DNA of 27,592 nt from assembly GCA_001941025.1 (NCBI GenBank), contig MSHE01000007.1:1994-29585 (forward strand), in the 5' to 3' direction. This DNA is from Lachnospiraceae bacterium Zagget3. GTDB taxonomy: Bacteria > Bacillota_A > Clostridia > Lachnospirales > Lachnospiraceae. Under the pieces are notes generated by a model that was not told the DNA's origin, did not search any database, and saw only the letters and a list, made by a program, of their open reading frames with translations. Positions 10,983 to 17,221 of this stretch are shown one piece after another. The first letter of the stretch is position 1, and each line of letters opens with the position of its first letter. The position numbers were made by a program, and so were the translations under genes.

Positions 10983-11588
10983 TCACGCCTCGTCGGGCTG
11001 CTGGCCGTCGTGGGCCTTCCACTGGCATTCCAGCATTTGGGGGTGGGAGAACTCCGCCTGAAAGGAGGAGTCCTCCGGGGAGCAGGCGTAGACGCCGAAG
11101 CGGATTTTCCCGTCCCCTCTGTGCAGATGGCAGATACGCATTTGCCGGAAGGTCACGCCGTCCTCGGAACACTCGATGCGGTAATCGTCCTCCCGACGGC
11201 TGAGCCGGTACCACATGGATTTGACCGCGGCGGGAATCTCCGTGGTGGCCCAGTCGGAATAGCCGCCGTTGGTGACCACGCTGCCCAGGTGCTGGAACAC
11301 GCCGTTTTCATACTCCACCGACGCCTTCAGCCAGTTGTCGCTGTCCAGGTACAGGACGACGCCGCACTGGTCGAACCGGTGATGGCTGTCCGAAAAGTCC
11401 GTTTTCACCACAAAGCTGAAATACGGCTCCTCCGTCTCCGTCTGGAACACCGGGGCGTTGTCGTTCCGGAAGTGGTAATAGGTGCGCTGCCACAGGTCGG
11501 TGTGGGGCTTTGTCACAACGGTGAGGGTCTCCCCTTCCGTGCGGCTGGACGCGGGCTCCCGGGTCCAGGTAAAGGCTGCAAAGTCCAT
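10983..11588 (-). CDS. DUF1349 domain protein (concanavalin-like fold)
   Basis: A 201-residue protein with the DUF1349 pattern, a beta-sandwich of the concanavalin/laminin-G type: Trp near the N-terminus, then HFRNDNAPVFQTE, FSDSHHRFDQCGVVLYLDSDNWLKASVEYENG, RREDDYRIECSEDG and FGVYACSPEDSSFQAEF. Members are mostly cytosolic and of uncertain function; a role in carbohydrate binding is only suggested by the fold. No signal peptide. The ATG at 11588 follows TTGGAGGA. The gap to the serC stop is 18 bases, so it is probably the second gene of a serC transcript. Confidence 0.8.
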   Translation of the reverse strand: MDFAAFTWTREPASSRTEGETLTVVTKPHTDLWQRTYYHFRNDNAPVFQTETEEPYFSFVVKTDFSDSHHRFDQCGVVLYLDSDNWLKASVEYENGVFQHLGSVVTNGGYSDWATTEIPAAVKSMWYRLSRREDDYRIECSEDGVTFRQMRICHLHRGDGKIRFGVYACSPEDSSFQAEFSHPQMLECQWKAHDGQQPDEA

Positions 11589-11606
11589 GGAATCCTCCAA
11601 CAGCCC

Positions 11607-12692
11607 TCAGGCGTGCTCCGCCTCGAACTGTTTCAGGCAGTCCACCAGCGCCTCCACGCCCGCCTTGGGCATGGCGTTGTAGATGGAGGCCCGGAGGCCG
11701 CCTACGGAGCGGTGGCCCTTCAAATTGTCCAGCCCGGCGGCCTTGGTGTAGGCCACGGCCTCGGCGTCCATCTCTTTGGAGGGGGTGACGAAGGGGACGT
11801 TCATCAGGCTGCGGAAGGGCTTCTCCACCGTGCCGGAGAACAGGCTGGAGTTGTCCAGGAAGTCGTAAAGGATGGCGGCCTTCTCCGCGTTCTTCTGTGC
11901 CATGACCTCCAGACCGCCGCTTTTCAGCAGCAGCTTGAACACCTTGCCGCAGACATAGATGTCCCAGCAGTTGGGGGTGTTGTACATGGAGCCGTTGTCG
12001 GACTGCAAATCGTAGCGCAGATAGGCGGGGACATGGGGGTCCAGGTCGGAGCGGATCAGATCCTCCCGGATGATGACGATGGCCATGCCGGCGGGGCCCA
12101 CGTTCTTCTGGACGCCGGCGTAAATCAGGCCGTAATCCGCCACGTTGCAGGGACGGGACAGGAACATGGAGCTTTGGTCGGCCACCAGAATCTTCCCCTT
12201 GGTGTTGGGGAGCTGCTGGAAGGTGGTGCCGTGGATGGTTTCGTTCTCGCAGATGTAGACATAGTCCGCATTCTCCCGGATGGGCAGGTCGGAGCAGTCC
12301 GGCAGGTAGGAGAAGTTCCGGTCGGCGGAGGTGGCCACGCACTGGACGTCGCCGTACTTCTTGGCCTCGGCGAAGGCCTTCTTGCTCCACGCGCCGGTGA
12401 CGATGTAATCCGCAGCACCATTCTTCATCAGGTTCATGGGGATGCCCGCGAATTGCAGGGTGGCCCCGCCCTGGAGAAACAGCACCTTGTAGTTATCCGG
12501 AATGCCCATCAGGGTGCGCAGGTCGGCCTCGGCCTCGTCCGCGATCTGCTGGAAGGCCTTGGAGCGGTGGGACATCTCCATGACGCTCATGCCGGTGCCG
12601 CGGTAGTTCAGCATTTCATCCCGCAGCTCCTCCAGCACGGATTCCGGCATGACGGCGGGGCCGGCGGAGAAGTTATAAATACGATCATACAT
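11607..12692 (-). CDS. serC: Phosphoserine aminotransferase
   Basis: A 361-residue class V PLP-dependent aminotransferase that makes 3-phosphoserine from 3-phosphohydroxypyruvate and glutamate in serine synthesis, and also acts in PLP synthesis. The start YNFSAGPAVMPESVLEE is diagnostic; the PLP lysine lies in GVQKNVGPAGM and the substrate loop in SSMFLSRP. The C-terminal GGLRASIYNAMPKAGVEALV is also typical. Length equals the family norm. The ATG at 12692 follows AGGAGGC; the in-frame upstream extension overlaps the promoter. serA is not adjacent in this window. Confidence 0.95.
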   Translation of the reverse strand: MYDRIYNFSAGPAVMPESVLEELRDEMLNYRGTGMSVMEMSHRSKAFQQIADEAEADLRTLMGIPDNYKVLFLQGGATLQFAGIPMNLMKNGAADYIVTGAWSKKAFAEAKKYGDVQCVATSADRNFSYLPDCSDLPIRENADYVYICENETIHGTTFQQLPNTKGKILVADQSSMFLSRPCNVADYGLIYAGVQKNVGPAGMAIVIIREDLIRSDLDPHVPAYLRYDLQSDNGSMYNTPNCWDIYVCGKVFKLLLKSGGLEVMAQKNAEKAAILYDFLDNSSLFSGTVEKPFRSLMNVPFVTPSKEMDAEAVAYTKAAGLDNLKGHRSVGGLRASIYNAMPKAGVEALVDCLKQFEAEHA

Positions 12693-12726
12693 TGTGGTAT
12701 GCCTCCTGGAGTTCAGTTTCCCGTCT

Positions 12727-12755
12727 AGTATACCGCAAAAATGCCCGGGACGCAA
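12727..12755 (-). promoter_or_regulatory. Promoter of serC
   Basis: Minus strand: TTGCGT (12750-12755), 17-base spacer, TATACT (12727-12732). The predicted start is about 30 bases before the serC ATG. Confidence 0.65.
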
Positions 12756-13049
12756 GCGGGAGAGGGAAGGTTTTTGACACTGCCGTCAGGCGGGGAACGG
12801 CGGGGTGGCTTTTCTGTCGCCCATCCTTTTCTTCAAGATTAGTGTTGATAGTTTTCAGCTTGTAGTTGTCGGCTTTTAAACCGAGCTTGCCGGAAACTTG
12901 ATTTCCGTGTTTTTCATTTGAAATTCCTTGAATGTTGAGGGGATAGATGGTATACTATCCCTACCCCCCTCTCGGTTTATGGTGGGGTGCAACTTGTGGG
13001 CGCAGCGTGAAAGTGATCCAGGCCAACACGTTGCGCCGCTTGATTGGAT

Positions 13050-13215
13050 TTGCTTTTTCTTCTCCAACTGTTCCAAACGTGCGGGAACATTGATTAGGCA
13101 GGCTTTACCTGACATGATGCGGGGAATTGTCCTGGCTTTGCAGCCTGGAATAAAACAGATAGCTGTGTTGTTTTCTGATGCTTTGGATAGCCCAATCAGG
13201 GCCGTTTGCAATCTG
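13050..13215 (-). pseudogene. Relic of an excisionase-like HTH gene
   Basis: One minus-strand frame reads LSKASENNTAICFIPGC, then KARTIPRIMSGKACLINV, then PARLEQLEKK. This aligns along its length with the intact HTH gene at 17222 (ISQAS..., GCRNGTIPFI, INVPALLEQLD) with a two-residue gap. No start codon with a ribosome site is present, and the frame runs on into unrelated sequence, so it looks dead. It lies outside the left end of the element. The rest of 12756-13312 shows no other supported gene. Confidence 0.45.
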
Positions 13216-13312
13216 CTTTTGACAAGCTGAACGAGAAGAGGCAACAACGAGTAGCAGCGGAATGAGCAGAAGAACTTGCATGGATACAAGACCACCAAAG
13301 GGATGAATCATA

Positions 13313-13570
13313 ATGCCTGAAATATCACTATTCTATGGAATTAGAATCACAATGTATTATAATGACCATAATCCGCCCCATTTCCACGCAGAATATGGAG
13401 GGTATAGGGCATTGATTGACGTGCTGAGTGGTTGTGTGATTCGTGGTTTCCTTCCTGCACGACAGCTGAAGCTTGTCCTTGCATGGAACGAGCTGCACAA
13501 GGACGAACTTATGCAGAACTGGGAGCTTGCCAGAGATGAACAGCCCTTAAACCGTGTAACCCCGCTCTAA
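13313..13570 (+). CDS. DUF4160 protein
   Basis: An 85-residue protein with the DUF4160 signature: ISLFYGIRITMYYNDHNPPHFHAEYGGY near the N-terminus and a C-terminal helix ending in WELARDEQPLNRV. The family is nearly always encoded next to a DUF2442 protein, as here, and such pairs have been suggested to be toxin-antitoxin-like; no activity can be inferred from sequence. It is 13 bases upstream of the DUF2442 gene, so the two form an operon. AAAGGGATG just before the ATG is a moderate ribosome site. Confidence 0.85.
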   Translation: MPEISLFYGIRITMYYNDHNPPHFHAEYGGYRALIDVLSGCVIRGFLPARQLKLVLAWNELHKDELMQNWELARDEQPLNRVTPL

Positions 13571-13583
13571 TGGAGGTGCTTCT

Positions 13584-13880
13584 ATGGAAAGTTATTACCC
13601 CACAGTGATTCAGGCCGTACCAGGTGAAGGCAGAAAAGTCTATGCGTACTTCACAGACGGGAGCATCAAACTATATGATATGCAGCCCCATATTGACAAA
13701 GGTGGAGTATTTGCGCCTTTAGCAGATGAAGTATTTTTCACCGAACGGCTTACTGTCCTGAATGATACAATCGCCTGGGATATATCGGGAAACTATGACC
13801 CTACAACCTGTATTGATATAGACCCCTTCACAGTTTATCAGGCTCCTGCTGTCAGTGACCCCTTAGACAGCGCAGGATAA
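13584..13880 (+). CDS. DUF2442 protein (chromosomal paralogue)
   Basis: A 98-residue DUF2442 protein, partner of the DUF4160 gene just upstream. It is closely related to the gene at 14916-15191 inside the element: both share QAVPGEGR, the DGSI motif, YDMQPHID, GGVFAPLADE, RLTVLND and FDPTTCIDID-like segments. This copy keeps the full C-terminus FTVYQAPAVSDPLDSAG. GGAGGTG precedes the ATG. It lies outside the element's left repeat, between it and an excisionase-like relic, which suggests it is left from an earlier insertion. Confidence 0.85.
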   Translation: MESYYPTVIQAVPGEGRKVYAYFTDGSIKLYDMQPHIDKGGVFAPLADEVFFTERLTVLNDTIAWDISGNYDPTTCIDIDPFTVYQAPAVSDPLDSAG

Positions 13881-14023
13881 AATATAACCCCCAGTTTTAA
13901 TAGGTATGATATAGTGGCGGCGAAACCGTGTTAAAATAGAAAACTCCGAAAATAAAAAACACATTTTTCTTAAACTCGGCAGCATATACGAAATATCAAA
14001 CGTAAGTTCATAAAACCAAAAAT

Positions 14024-14060
14024 AAACCGCCCGAATCGCAAAAATTCGAGCGGTTTTATT
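14024..14060 (-). terminator. Original tRNA-Thr terminator (displaced)
   Basis: A stem AAACCGC/GCGGTTT, a C-A mismatch, then CGAAT/ATTCG (14024-14056), followed on the minus strand by ATTTTTGGTTTT. It lies next to the displaced 3' half of the tRNA gene and was presumably its terminator before integration. A homologous hairpin with different stem bases is at 25627-25658. Confidence 0.7.
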
Positions 14061-14106
14061 TGGAGCTTCTGGTCAGAATCGAACTGACAACCTTCTCATT
14101 ACGAGT
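14054..14106 (-). repeat. attL: 53-bp direct repeat, displaced 3' half of tRNA-Thr
   Basis: Identical to 25657-25709. It runs from the T-rich bases past the tRNA 3' end through the acceptor and T arms into the anticodon loop, ending at the anticodon (ACGAGT on the plus strand). After it the sequence departs from tRNA. The repeat defines the left edge of the element. Confidence 0.9.
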
Positions 14107-14114
14107 TATAATTA

Positions 14115-14290
14115 CGGTGGTTCTCATGTGTCGTTTGTTGCTTTTTCATAACGCCGTTTTATACTGAAATATCAGCGCCGGAGCCGTTTCGCCTGTCGTT
14201 ACCTGTCGTTTCGTGTTCTTTGGTTTTGGCGGTGGTTTTTTGGTTGCGCCGGTGGTTTTTTCGGTGGTACACCGGGCCTCAGTCGGTGGT
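14115..14290 (+). promoter_or_regulatory. Candidate integrase arm-type sites, left end
   Basis: CGGTGGT occurs at 14115, 14230, 14250, 14262 and 14284. Two of these extend to CGGTGGTTTTTT. The composite CGGTGGTTTTTTCGGTGGT at 14250-14268 is repeated exactly at the other end of the element (25532-25550). Repeats at both ends in the same orientation fit arm-type binding sites of a tyrosine integrase. The rest of 14107-14420 has no convincing gene. Confidence 0.5.
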
Positions 14291-14420
14291 AAAATCGCCC
14301 TTGCCATTTGTAGAAATTTGTGTTACCCTGTCAATGGCGCTGTCCAATACGGCGGCGGTTTGCTCCCTCCACGGGGGCAGCTTCTTTGCCCCTGATCTGA
14401 AAGGAAAGGGGGCCTGCCCG

Positions 14421-14510
14421 ATGAGTACGATGGAAGTATTAACGCTTCTCCTGGTTATTATCGGCATTTGCAACCTGTTCATACAGCTGTTGTTAAACAA
14501 AAAGAAGTAA
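14421..14510 (+). CDS. Type I toxin, holin-like (TxpA/BsrG-like)
   Basis: A 29-residue peptide beginning MSTMEVLTLLLVIIGI, with one membrane helix (about residues 6-25) and a basic NKKK end. The MSTxExL start, single helix and lysine tail match the 'putative holin-like toxin' peptides of the TxpA/BsrG type I family, which damage the membrane when made in excess. GGAAAGGGGG lies 7 to 8 bases before the ATG. The frame is open further upstream but without the family pattern. Its 3' end overlaps a convergent RNA gene (14494-14584) with a near-perfect promoter, the arrangement of txpA/RatA. Confidence 0.72.
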   Translation: MSTMEVLTLLLVIIGICNLFIQLLLNKKK

Positions 14511-14584
14511 CCGCCCCATTGCCACCGGATACGGTTACTTCTTAATCTAACGGGGGCCAGCCGTTGCCGGACAGCGCCCTTGTT
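14494..14584 (-). ncRNA. Antisense antitoxin RNA, copy 1
   Basis: Predicted from promoter and terminator. Transcription should start near 14584 on the minus strand, 7 bases past the TATAAT at 14591-14596. It should end after the 12-bp stem 14502-14513 / 14532-14543, which is followed on this strand by TTTGTTT. The RNA would be about 90 nt and complementary to the last codons and 3' untranslated part of the toxin mRNA, so it can block or destabilise that mRNA by base pairing. Confidence 0.68.
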
Positions 14585-14590
14585 AAGTTT

Positions 14591-14619
14591 ATTATAGGCC
14601 AGCGTGGCCCGTTTGTCAA
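14591..14619 (-). promoter_or_regulatory. Consensus promoter of antitoxin RNA 1
   Basis: Minus strand: TTGACA (14614-14619), exactly 17 bases, TATAAT (14591-14596), a full match to the sigma-A consensus. This suits an abundant unstable antitoxin RNA. Confidence 0.85.
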
Positions 14620-14733
14620 CCCTGGGGTTTCCGCCCTGGGGCTTTGCTTTACGCTGCCCAGCGGGCCAGGGCGGGCCGCTGTGGCCTGCTCCGGCTGCGT
14701 AAATCGCCCTTGCCTTTTGTAGAAAGCTGTTGT

Positions 14734-14829
14734 TAAACAAAAAGAAGTAACCGCCTCAGCCTCGCAAGCAAGCGGTTACTTCATAACTTAAACTGCGGGG
14801 GCCAGCCGTTGCCGGACAGCGCCCTTGTT
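14734..14829 (-). ncRNA. Antitoxin RNA, copy 2, without a toxin
   Basis: A second copy of the antitoxin gene, including the terminator stem (14742-14753 with 14773-14784, one mismatch), the GGGGGCCAGCCGTTGCCGG block and the promoter. The toxin reading frame is absent: sequence matching 14311-14316 is joined directly to sequence matching 14486 onward, so about 169 bp corresponding to 14317-14485 are missing. The RNA could still pair with the toxin mRNA of copy 1, or only partly, since the loop sequence differs. Confidence 0.6.
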
Positions 14830-14835
14830 AAGTTT

Positions 14836-14864
14836 ATGATAGGCCAGCGCGGCCAGTTTGTCAA
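14836..14864 (-). promoter_or_regulatory. Promoter of antitoxin RNA 2
   Basis: Minus strand: TTGACA (14859-14864), 17 bases, TATCAT (14836-14841). It is one base from the promoter of copy 1 in the -10 box and should be weaker but active. Confidence 0.7.
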
Positions 14865-14915
14865 CCCTGGGGTTTCCGCCCTGGGGCTTTGTTTTACCCT
14901 GCACTGTCCAGCGGA

Positions 14916-15191
14916 TCAGCGACGGCCTCCGCCTGGTAGACGGTGAAGGGGGTCAATATCAATGCAGGTTGTAGGGTCAAAGTGGCTGGACACGTCCCAC
15001 GCAACGGTGTCATTCAGGACGGTTAGCCGCCCGGTGAAGAACCCTTCATCTGCCAGCGGCGCAAATACGCCGCCCCGGTCAATATGGGGCTGCATATCAT
15101 AGCGCCGGATACTGCCATCGGAGAAATAGGCGTACACTGTCCGGCCTTCTCCGGGGACGGCCTGCACCACGGCGGGGAAATAGGAATCCAT
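14916..15191 (-). CDS. DUF2442 protein with frameshifted C-terminus
   Basis: A 91-residue DUF2442 protein, last gene of the RHH-RelB-RelE operon. It is closely related to 13584-13880 up to CIDIDP and then diverges. The paralogue has four C bases after the Asp codon at that point and this gene has five; removing one C restores FTVYQAEAVADPLDSAG and a stop at 14894-14896, matching the paralogue's end. So the last 18 or so residues are replaced by 11. It is either a real recent frameshift in a homopolymer or a sequencing error. GGGAGG precedes the ATG. The DUF2442 family has no firmly known activity. Confidence 0.8.
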   Translation of the reverse strand: MDSYFPAVVQAVPGEGRTVYAYFSDGSIRRYDMQPHIDRGGVFAPLADEGFFTGRLTVLNDTVAWDVSSHFDPTTCIDIDPLHRLPGGGRR

Positions 15192-15218
15192 TGCAACGCC
15201 TCCCTACTGTCGAGCGGG

Positions 15219-15485
15219 TCAATACCGCTGGTATACCTGGCCCCGGTTCCCCGCGTCAATGACGCAGACGATCAGCGCCCCGCTGTCCACAGTGTAAAGA
15301 ATCCGATAGCTGCCCACCCGCAGCCGGAACAGGCCGGGGTGGGCCTTCATGGGCTTTATATCGCCCCTGTCCGGCAGCTGCTCAATGGCAGCCACCACCC
15401 GGCGCTTCTCATTCATGGGCAGGCTGTCAATGAACTTTTTGGCGGGCTTTTTGAGGATGATCTGATACACTAGGCCAGCCCCCAT
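15219..15485 (-). CDS. RelE/ParE-superfamily toxin
   Basis: An 88-residue RelE-fold protein: VYQIILKKPAKKFIDSLP at the N-terminus, then PGLFRLRVGSYRILYTVD, the core beta strands with the basic residues used by mRNA-interferase members, and a C-terminal strand with VIDAGNRGQVY. RelE enzymes cut mRNA on the ribosome, while ParE relatives target gyrase; the subfamily is not certain. The first ATG is at 15485, but a GTG at 15470-15468 overlapping the antitoxin stop (TAGTG) would start at VYQII, the usual family start, and is an equally good choice. The upstream neighbour is its probable antitoxin. Confidence 0.82.
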   Translation of the reverse strand: MGAGLVYQIILKKPAKKFIDSLPMNEKRRVVAAIEQLPDRGDIKPMKAHPGLFRLRVGSYRILYTVDSGALIVCVIDAGNRGQVYQRY

Positions 15486-15679
15486 TCCCGCTTGCAGTCC
15501 TCCAGAGAGTAGGAAACATCCTTCTCCGGGTCACTGTTGTACGCCTCCAGCAGCTGCTCACAATAAGCGTCGTCCTCCGTTTCATCGGCGGTGATACCCT
15601 GCACATAGGCCAGCACATAGCCCAGCTTATACTCCGGTACGCTGTCCAGCAGGGAGATGATTTTTTCACGGTTGCTCAT
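15470..15679 (-). CDS. RelB-like antitoxin
   Basis: A 69-residue acidic protein directly upstream of, and overlapping, the RelE-type toxin. The N-terminal part (REKIISLLDSVPEYKLGYVLAYVQGI) is a helical segment often seen in Firmicute RelE partners. The acidic C-terminal half (DPEKDVSYSLEDCKREWGLA) fits a toxin-wrapping tail. It lacks a clear DNA-binding domain, so operon control probably falls to the RHH protein just upstream, whose gene overlaps it by 14 bases. The antitoxin call rests on size, charge, order and overlap. Confidence 0.72.
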   Translation of the reverse strand: MSNREKIISLLDSVPEYKLGYVLAYVQGITADETEDDAYCEQLLEAYNSDPEKDVSYSLEDCKREWGLA

Positions 15680-15878
15680 TCGTTGTCACTCCTTCCACAT
15701 CCCGCTGCATGGCCTCCGCTATGGCCCGGCTGACAAAGGCGTTGACGCTTTCGCCGCAGGCCTCAGCGTGAGCCTTGATAATTGCCTTCTGACCCTTTGG
15801 CAAGGTCAATTCCGTCCTGTCATAGTTATTTTTGACGTACTTGTGAACCGCCTTCTGCTGTGCCTTCGACACTGGCAT
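15666..15878 (-). CDS. RHH (Arc-like) repressor 1
   Basis: A 70-residue ribbon-helix-helix protein. It shows the pattern KYVKNNYDRTELTLPKGQK (strand) followed by two helices with GESVNAFVSRAIAEAM. It closely resembles the protein at 16848-17081. RHH dimers bind short palindromes through a beta ribbon. Three candidate sites lie directly upstream (15950-16030), overlapping the promoter region shared with the divergent gene at 16161. The ATG at 15878 follows GGGAGGTG. It is the first gene of the RHH-RelB-RelE-DUF2442 operon, so it is likely to repress itself, the toxin operon and the divergent genes. Confidence 0.82.
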   Translation of the reverse strand: MPVSKAQQKAVHKYVKNNYDRTELTLPKGQKAIIKAHAEACGESVNAFVSRAIAEAMQRDVEGVTTNEQP

Positions 15879-15949
15879 TGTTTGCACCTCCCTGGGGCCG
15901 GGAAAATTCCGACACCTCTTTCATTATAGCTGTATTATACCACAATATT

Positions 15950-16030
15950 CTACTCCCGTAAATAGGAAATATCAACAAAAATATTCCCGTAAATATGTGC
16001 AATCTGCCAATAGACTATTCCCGTGAATAG
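15950..16030. promoter_or_regulatory. Three operator sites for RHH repressor 1
   Basis: Three 16-base sites with 6-base arms around a CCGT core: CTACTCCCGTAAATAG (15950-15965), ATATTCCCGTAAATAT (15981-15996) and CTATTCCCGTGAATAG (16015-16030). Spacings are 31 and 34 bases. The last abuts a TATACT -10-like box at about 16034. They lie between the divergent RHH gene and the gene at 16161. Confidence 0.7.
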
Positions 16031-16160
16031 TGCTATACTATCATTGTCAGGAGGGGAAGCCCAGAACCACAGTACGGAGCGGTTGGATACCAGACACCGC
16101 GTCTCGCCCCGGCAGCACCAAGCACCGGGGGCGCTGGATACTACGAAGGAGGTACAGCAC

Positions 16161-16349
16161 ATGAACGCTTACGAGGTGACATTCAGGAAGAACGGCGTCT
16201 ATTGCGTCAACGTGGCAATGGCCAGAACCAGAGAGGCCGTTGAGGCCCACTACACCGGAAAATACGGCTGGTGCGCTGTGGAAGATTGCACGGCCTACAA
16301 GCTGGCAACAGCACGGCGCAAGGGCTGCCCCGTTGTAACCATCCGCTAA
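16161..16349 (+). CDS. Small hypothetical protein
   Basis: A 62-residue basic protein (MNAYEVTFRKNGVYCVNVAM...). A two-strand start is followed by a helix (TREAVEAHYTGKYGWCAVEDC), resembling small phage- or plasmid-type accessory proteins. I do not recognise the family. A strong ribosome site (AAGGAGGT) lies 6 bases before the ATG, which argues that it is real and well translated. It is the first gene of a two-gene unit with 16374, probably controlled by RHH repressor 1 through the sites at 15950-16030. Confidence 0.7.
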   Translation: MNAYEVTFRKNGVYCVNVAMARTREAVEAHYTGKYGWCAVEDCTAYKLATARRKGCPVVTIR

Positions 16350-16373
16350 CCACCACAGAAAGGAAGGCACACA

Positions 16374-16661
16374 ATGAGCACCAACGAACTGAACACCACC
16401 GCCCGCTCCCTGCTGGAGCTCCGGGCACAAATCGCCCGACTACAGGCGGAGGCGGAGGCCCTGACCGACACCCTCAAGGGGGCCATGGTGGAGGCTGGCC
16501 GGGATGAGCTGGCCGGCGACGGCTGGAGGGCCACCTGGAAGAACGTCAACAGCAGCCGCTTTGATCAAAAGGCGTTCCGGGCGGAGAACCCCGCCCTTGC
16601 CGCCCGGTACATGAAGGCCACCGTCACCACCCGCTTTCTTGTCGGTGAAGTCACAGCATGA
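16374..16661 (+). CDS. Phage/plasmid-type hypothetical, coiled coil plus basic tail
   Basis: A 95-residue protein. Residues about 8-45 form an amphipathic coiled coil (LLELRAQIARLQAEAEALTDTL). The C-terminal half (WRATWKNVNSSRFDQKAFRAENPALAARYMKATVTTRFLV) has a pattern shared with the ends of several small phage proteins such as Gp157-like ones, where a SRFD motif precedes an aromatic segment and a strand. Function unknown. The AAGGAAGG ribosome site is good. It is second in the operon and ends at a strong terminator. Confidence 0.72.
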   Translation: MSTNELNTTARSLLELRAQIARLQAEAEALTDTLKGAMVEAGRDELAGDGWRATWKNVNSSRFDQKAFRAENPALAARYMKATVTTRFLVGEVTA

Positions 16662-16663
16662 AG

Positions 16664-16710
16664 CAACCCCCGCGCCACAGGTGAGGCCATGGCGCGGGGG
16701 TTGTATTTTG
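16664..16710 (+). terminator. Terminator after 16374 gene
   Basis: A perfect 14-bp stem (CAACCCCCGCGCCA / TGGCGCGGGGGTTG) with a 12-base loop, followed by TATTTTG. It begins right after the stop codon. Confidence 0.85.
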
Positions 16711-16847
16711 CACGTTGTGACAACGGGGCTTCCTGTGGGCCGCTGGAAGGCACTCAGCGCCGTTTTTATCCTCTGTGTTTATCATTGCCAGACCGCCAAA
16801 AGGCTGGCAGAGGCTATTTTGCGGGGCCGTTTTCAGAGGGCGGGGCT

Positions 16848-17081
16848 TTATGTCTCCCCGTCCGCCCCCTGTTCTGGCAGCTCAGCGGCCTTGCTTTCAT
16901 TATCCCGCCGCATCTGTTCATCTGTGGCGCGGGCAACAAAAGCGTTTAGGCTTTCGCCCATAGACGCAGCGTGATTCTTTAGCTGTTCTCGCTTCCCTTT
17001 CGGCACAACTATATTTATCCTGTCATAATTATTCTTGATGTATTTATTTACAGACGCTTGCTGTTTTTTGGAAACTGCCAT
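16848..17081 (-). CDS. RHH (Arc-like) repressor 2
   Basis: A 77-residue ribbon-helix-helix protein and a clear paralogue of 15666-15878: VSKKQQASVNKYIKNNYDR aligns with VSKAQQKAVHKYVKNNYDR, and GESLNAFVARATDEQM with GESVNAFVSRAIAEAM. The strand residues that read DNA differ (INIVVPKGKREQL against TELTLPKGQKAII), matching the different core sequence of its own candidate operators at 17092-17172. The ATG at 17081 follows AGAGG. It is transcribed away from the HTH gene at 17222. No RelBE-type partner follows it. Confidence 0.82.
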   Translation of the reverse strand: MAVSKKQQASVNKYIKNNYDRINIVVPKGKREQLKNHAASMGESLNAFVARATDEQMRRDNESKAAELPEQGADGET

Positions 17082-17091
17082 ATTCGCCACC

Positions 17092-17172
17092 TCTTTTACT
17101 CAAATAGTGAAGTTGCACAACTATTTACTCAAAATTTTGGTTGTTGCGTCAATAGGATTTTTACTCAAATAG
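17092..17172. promoter_or_regulatory. Three operator sites for RHH repressor 2
   Basis: Three 16-base sites with an ACTC core: TCTTTTACTCAAATAG (17092-17107), CTATTTACTCAAAATT (17121-17136) and ATTTTTACTCAAATAG (17157-17172), spaced 29 and 36 bases. The combined consensus has CTATTT/AAATAG arms, the same arms and 4-base centre length as the sites at 15950-16030 but a different core. The last site is followed by TAAACTATAGTA, a likely -10 region. Confidence 0.7.
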
Positions 17173-17221
17173 TGTTAAACTATAGTAAACCACGCTACAC
17201 GCAGAAAGGAGGTGCAACACA

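Noticed and set aside
10852..11061. Small gene starting near 10852 before the strong hairpin
   Set aside because: The frame runs through the hairpin into antisense of the DUF1349 gene and has no clear ribosome site; a small RNA is possible but not shown.
11010..12728. 572-codon frame antisense to serC and the DUF1349 gene
   Set aside because: It overlaps two well-identified genes completely and has a Gly/Val/His-rich composition typical of antisense frames.
14054..14106. Second tRNA-Thr gene at the left end
   Set aside because: Only the 3' half matches; after the anticodon the sequence no longer folds as a tRNA. It is the displaced attachment repeat.
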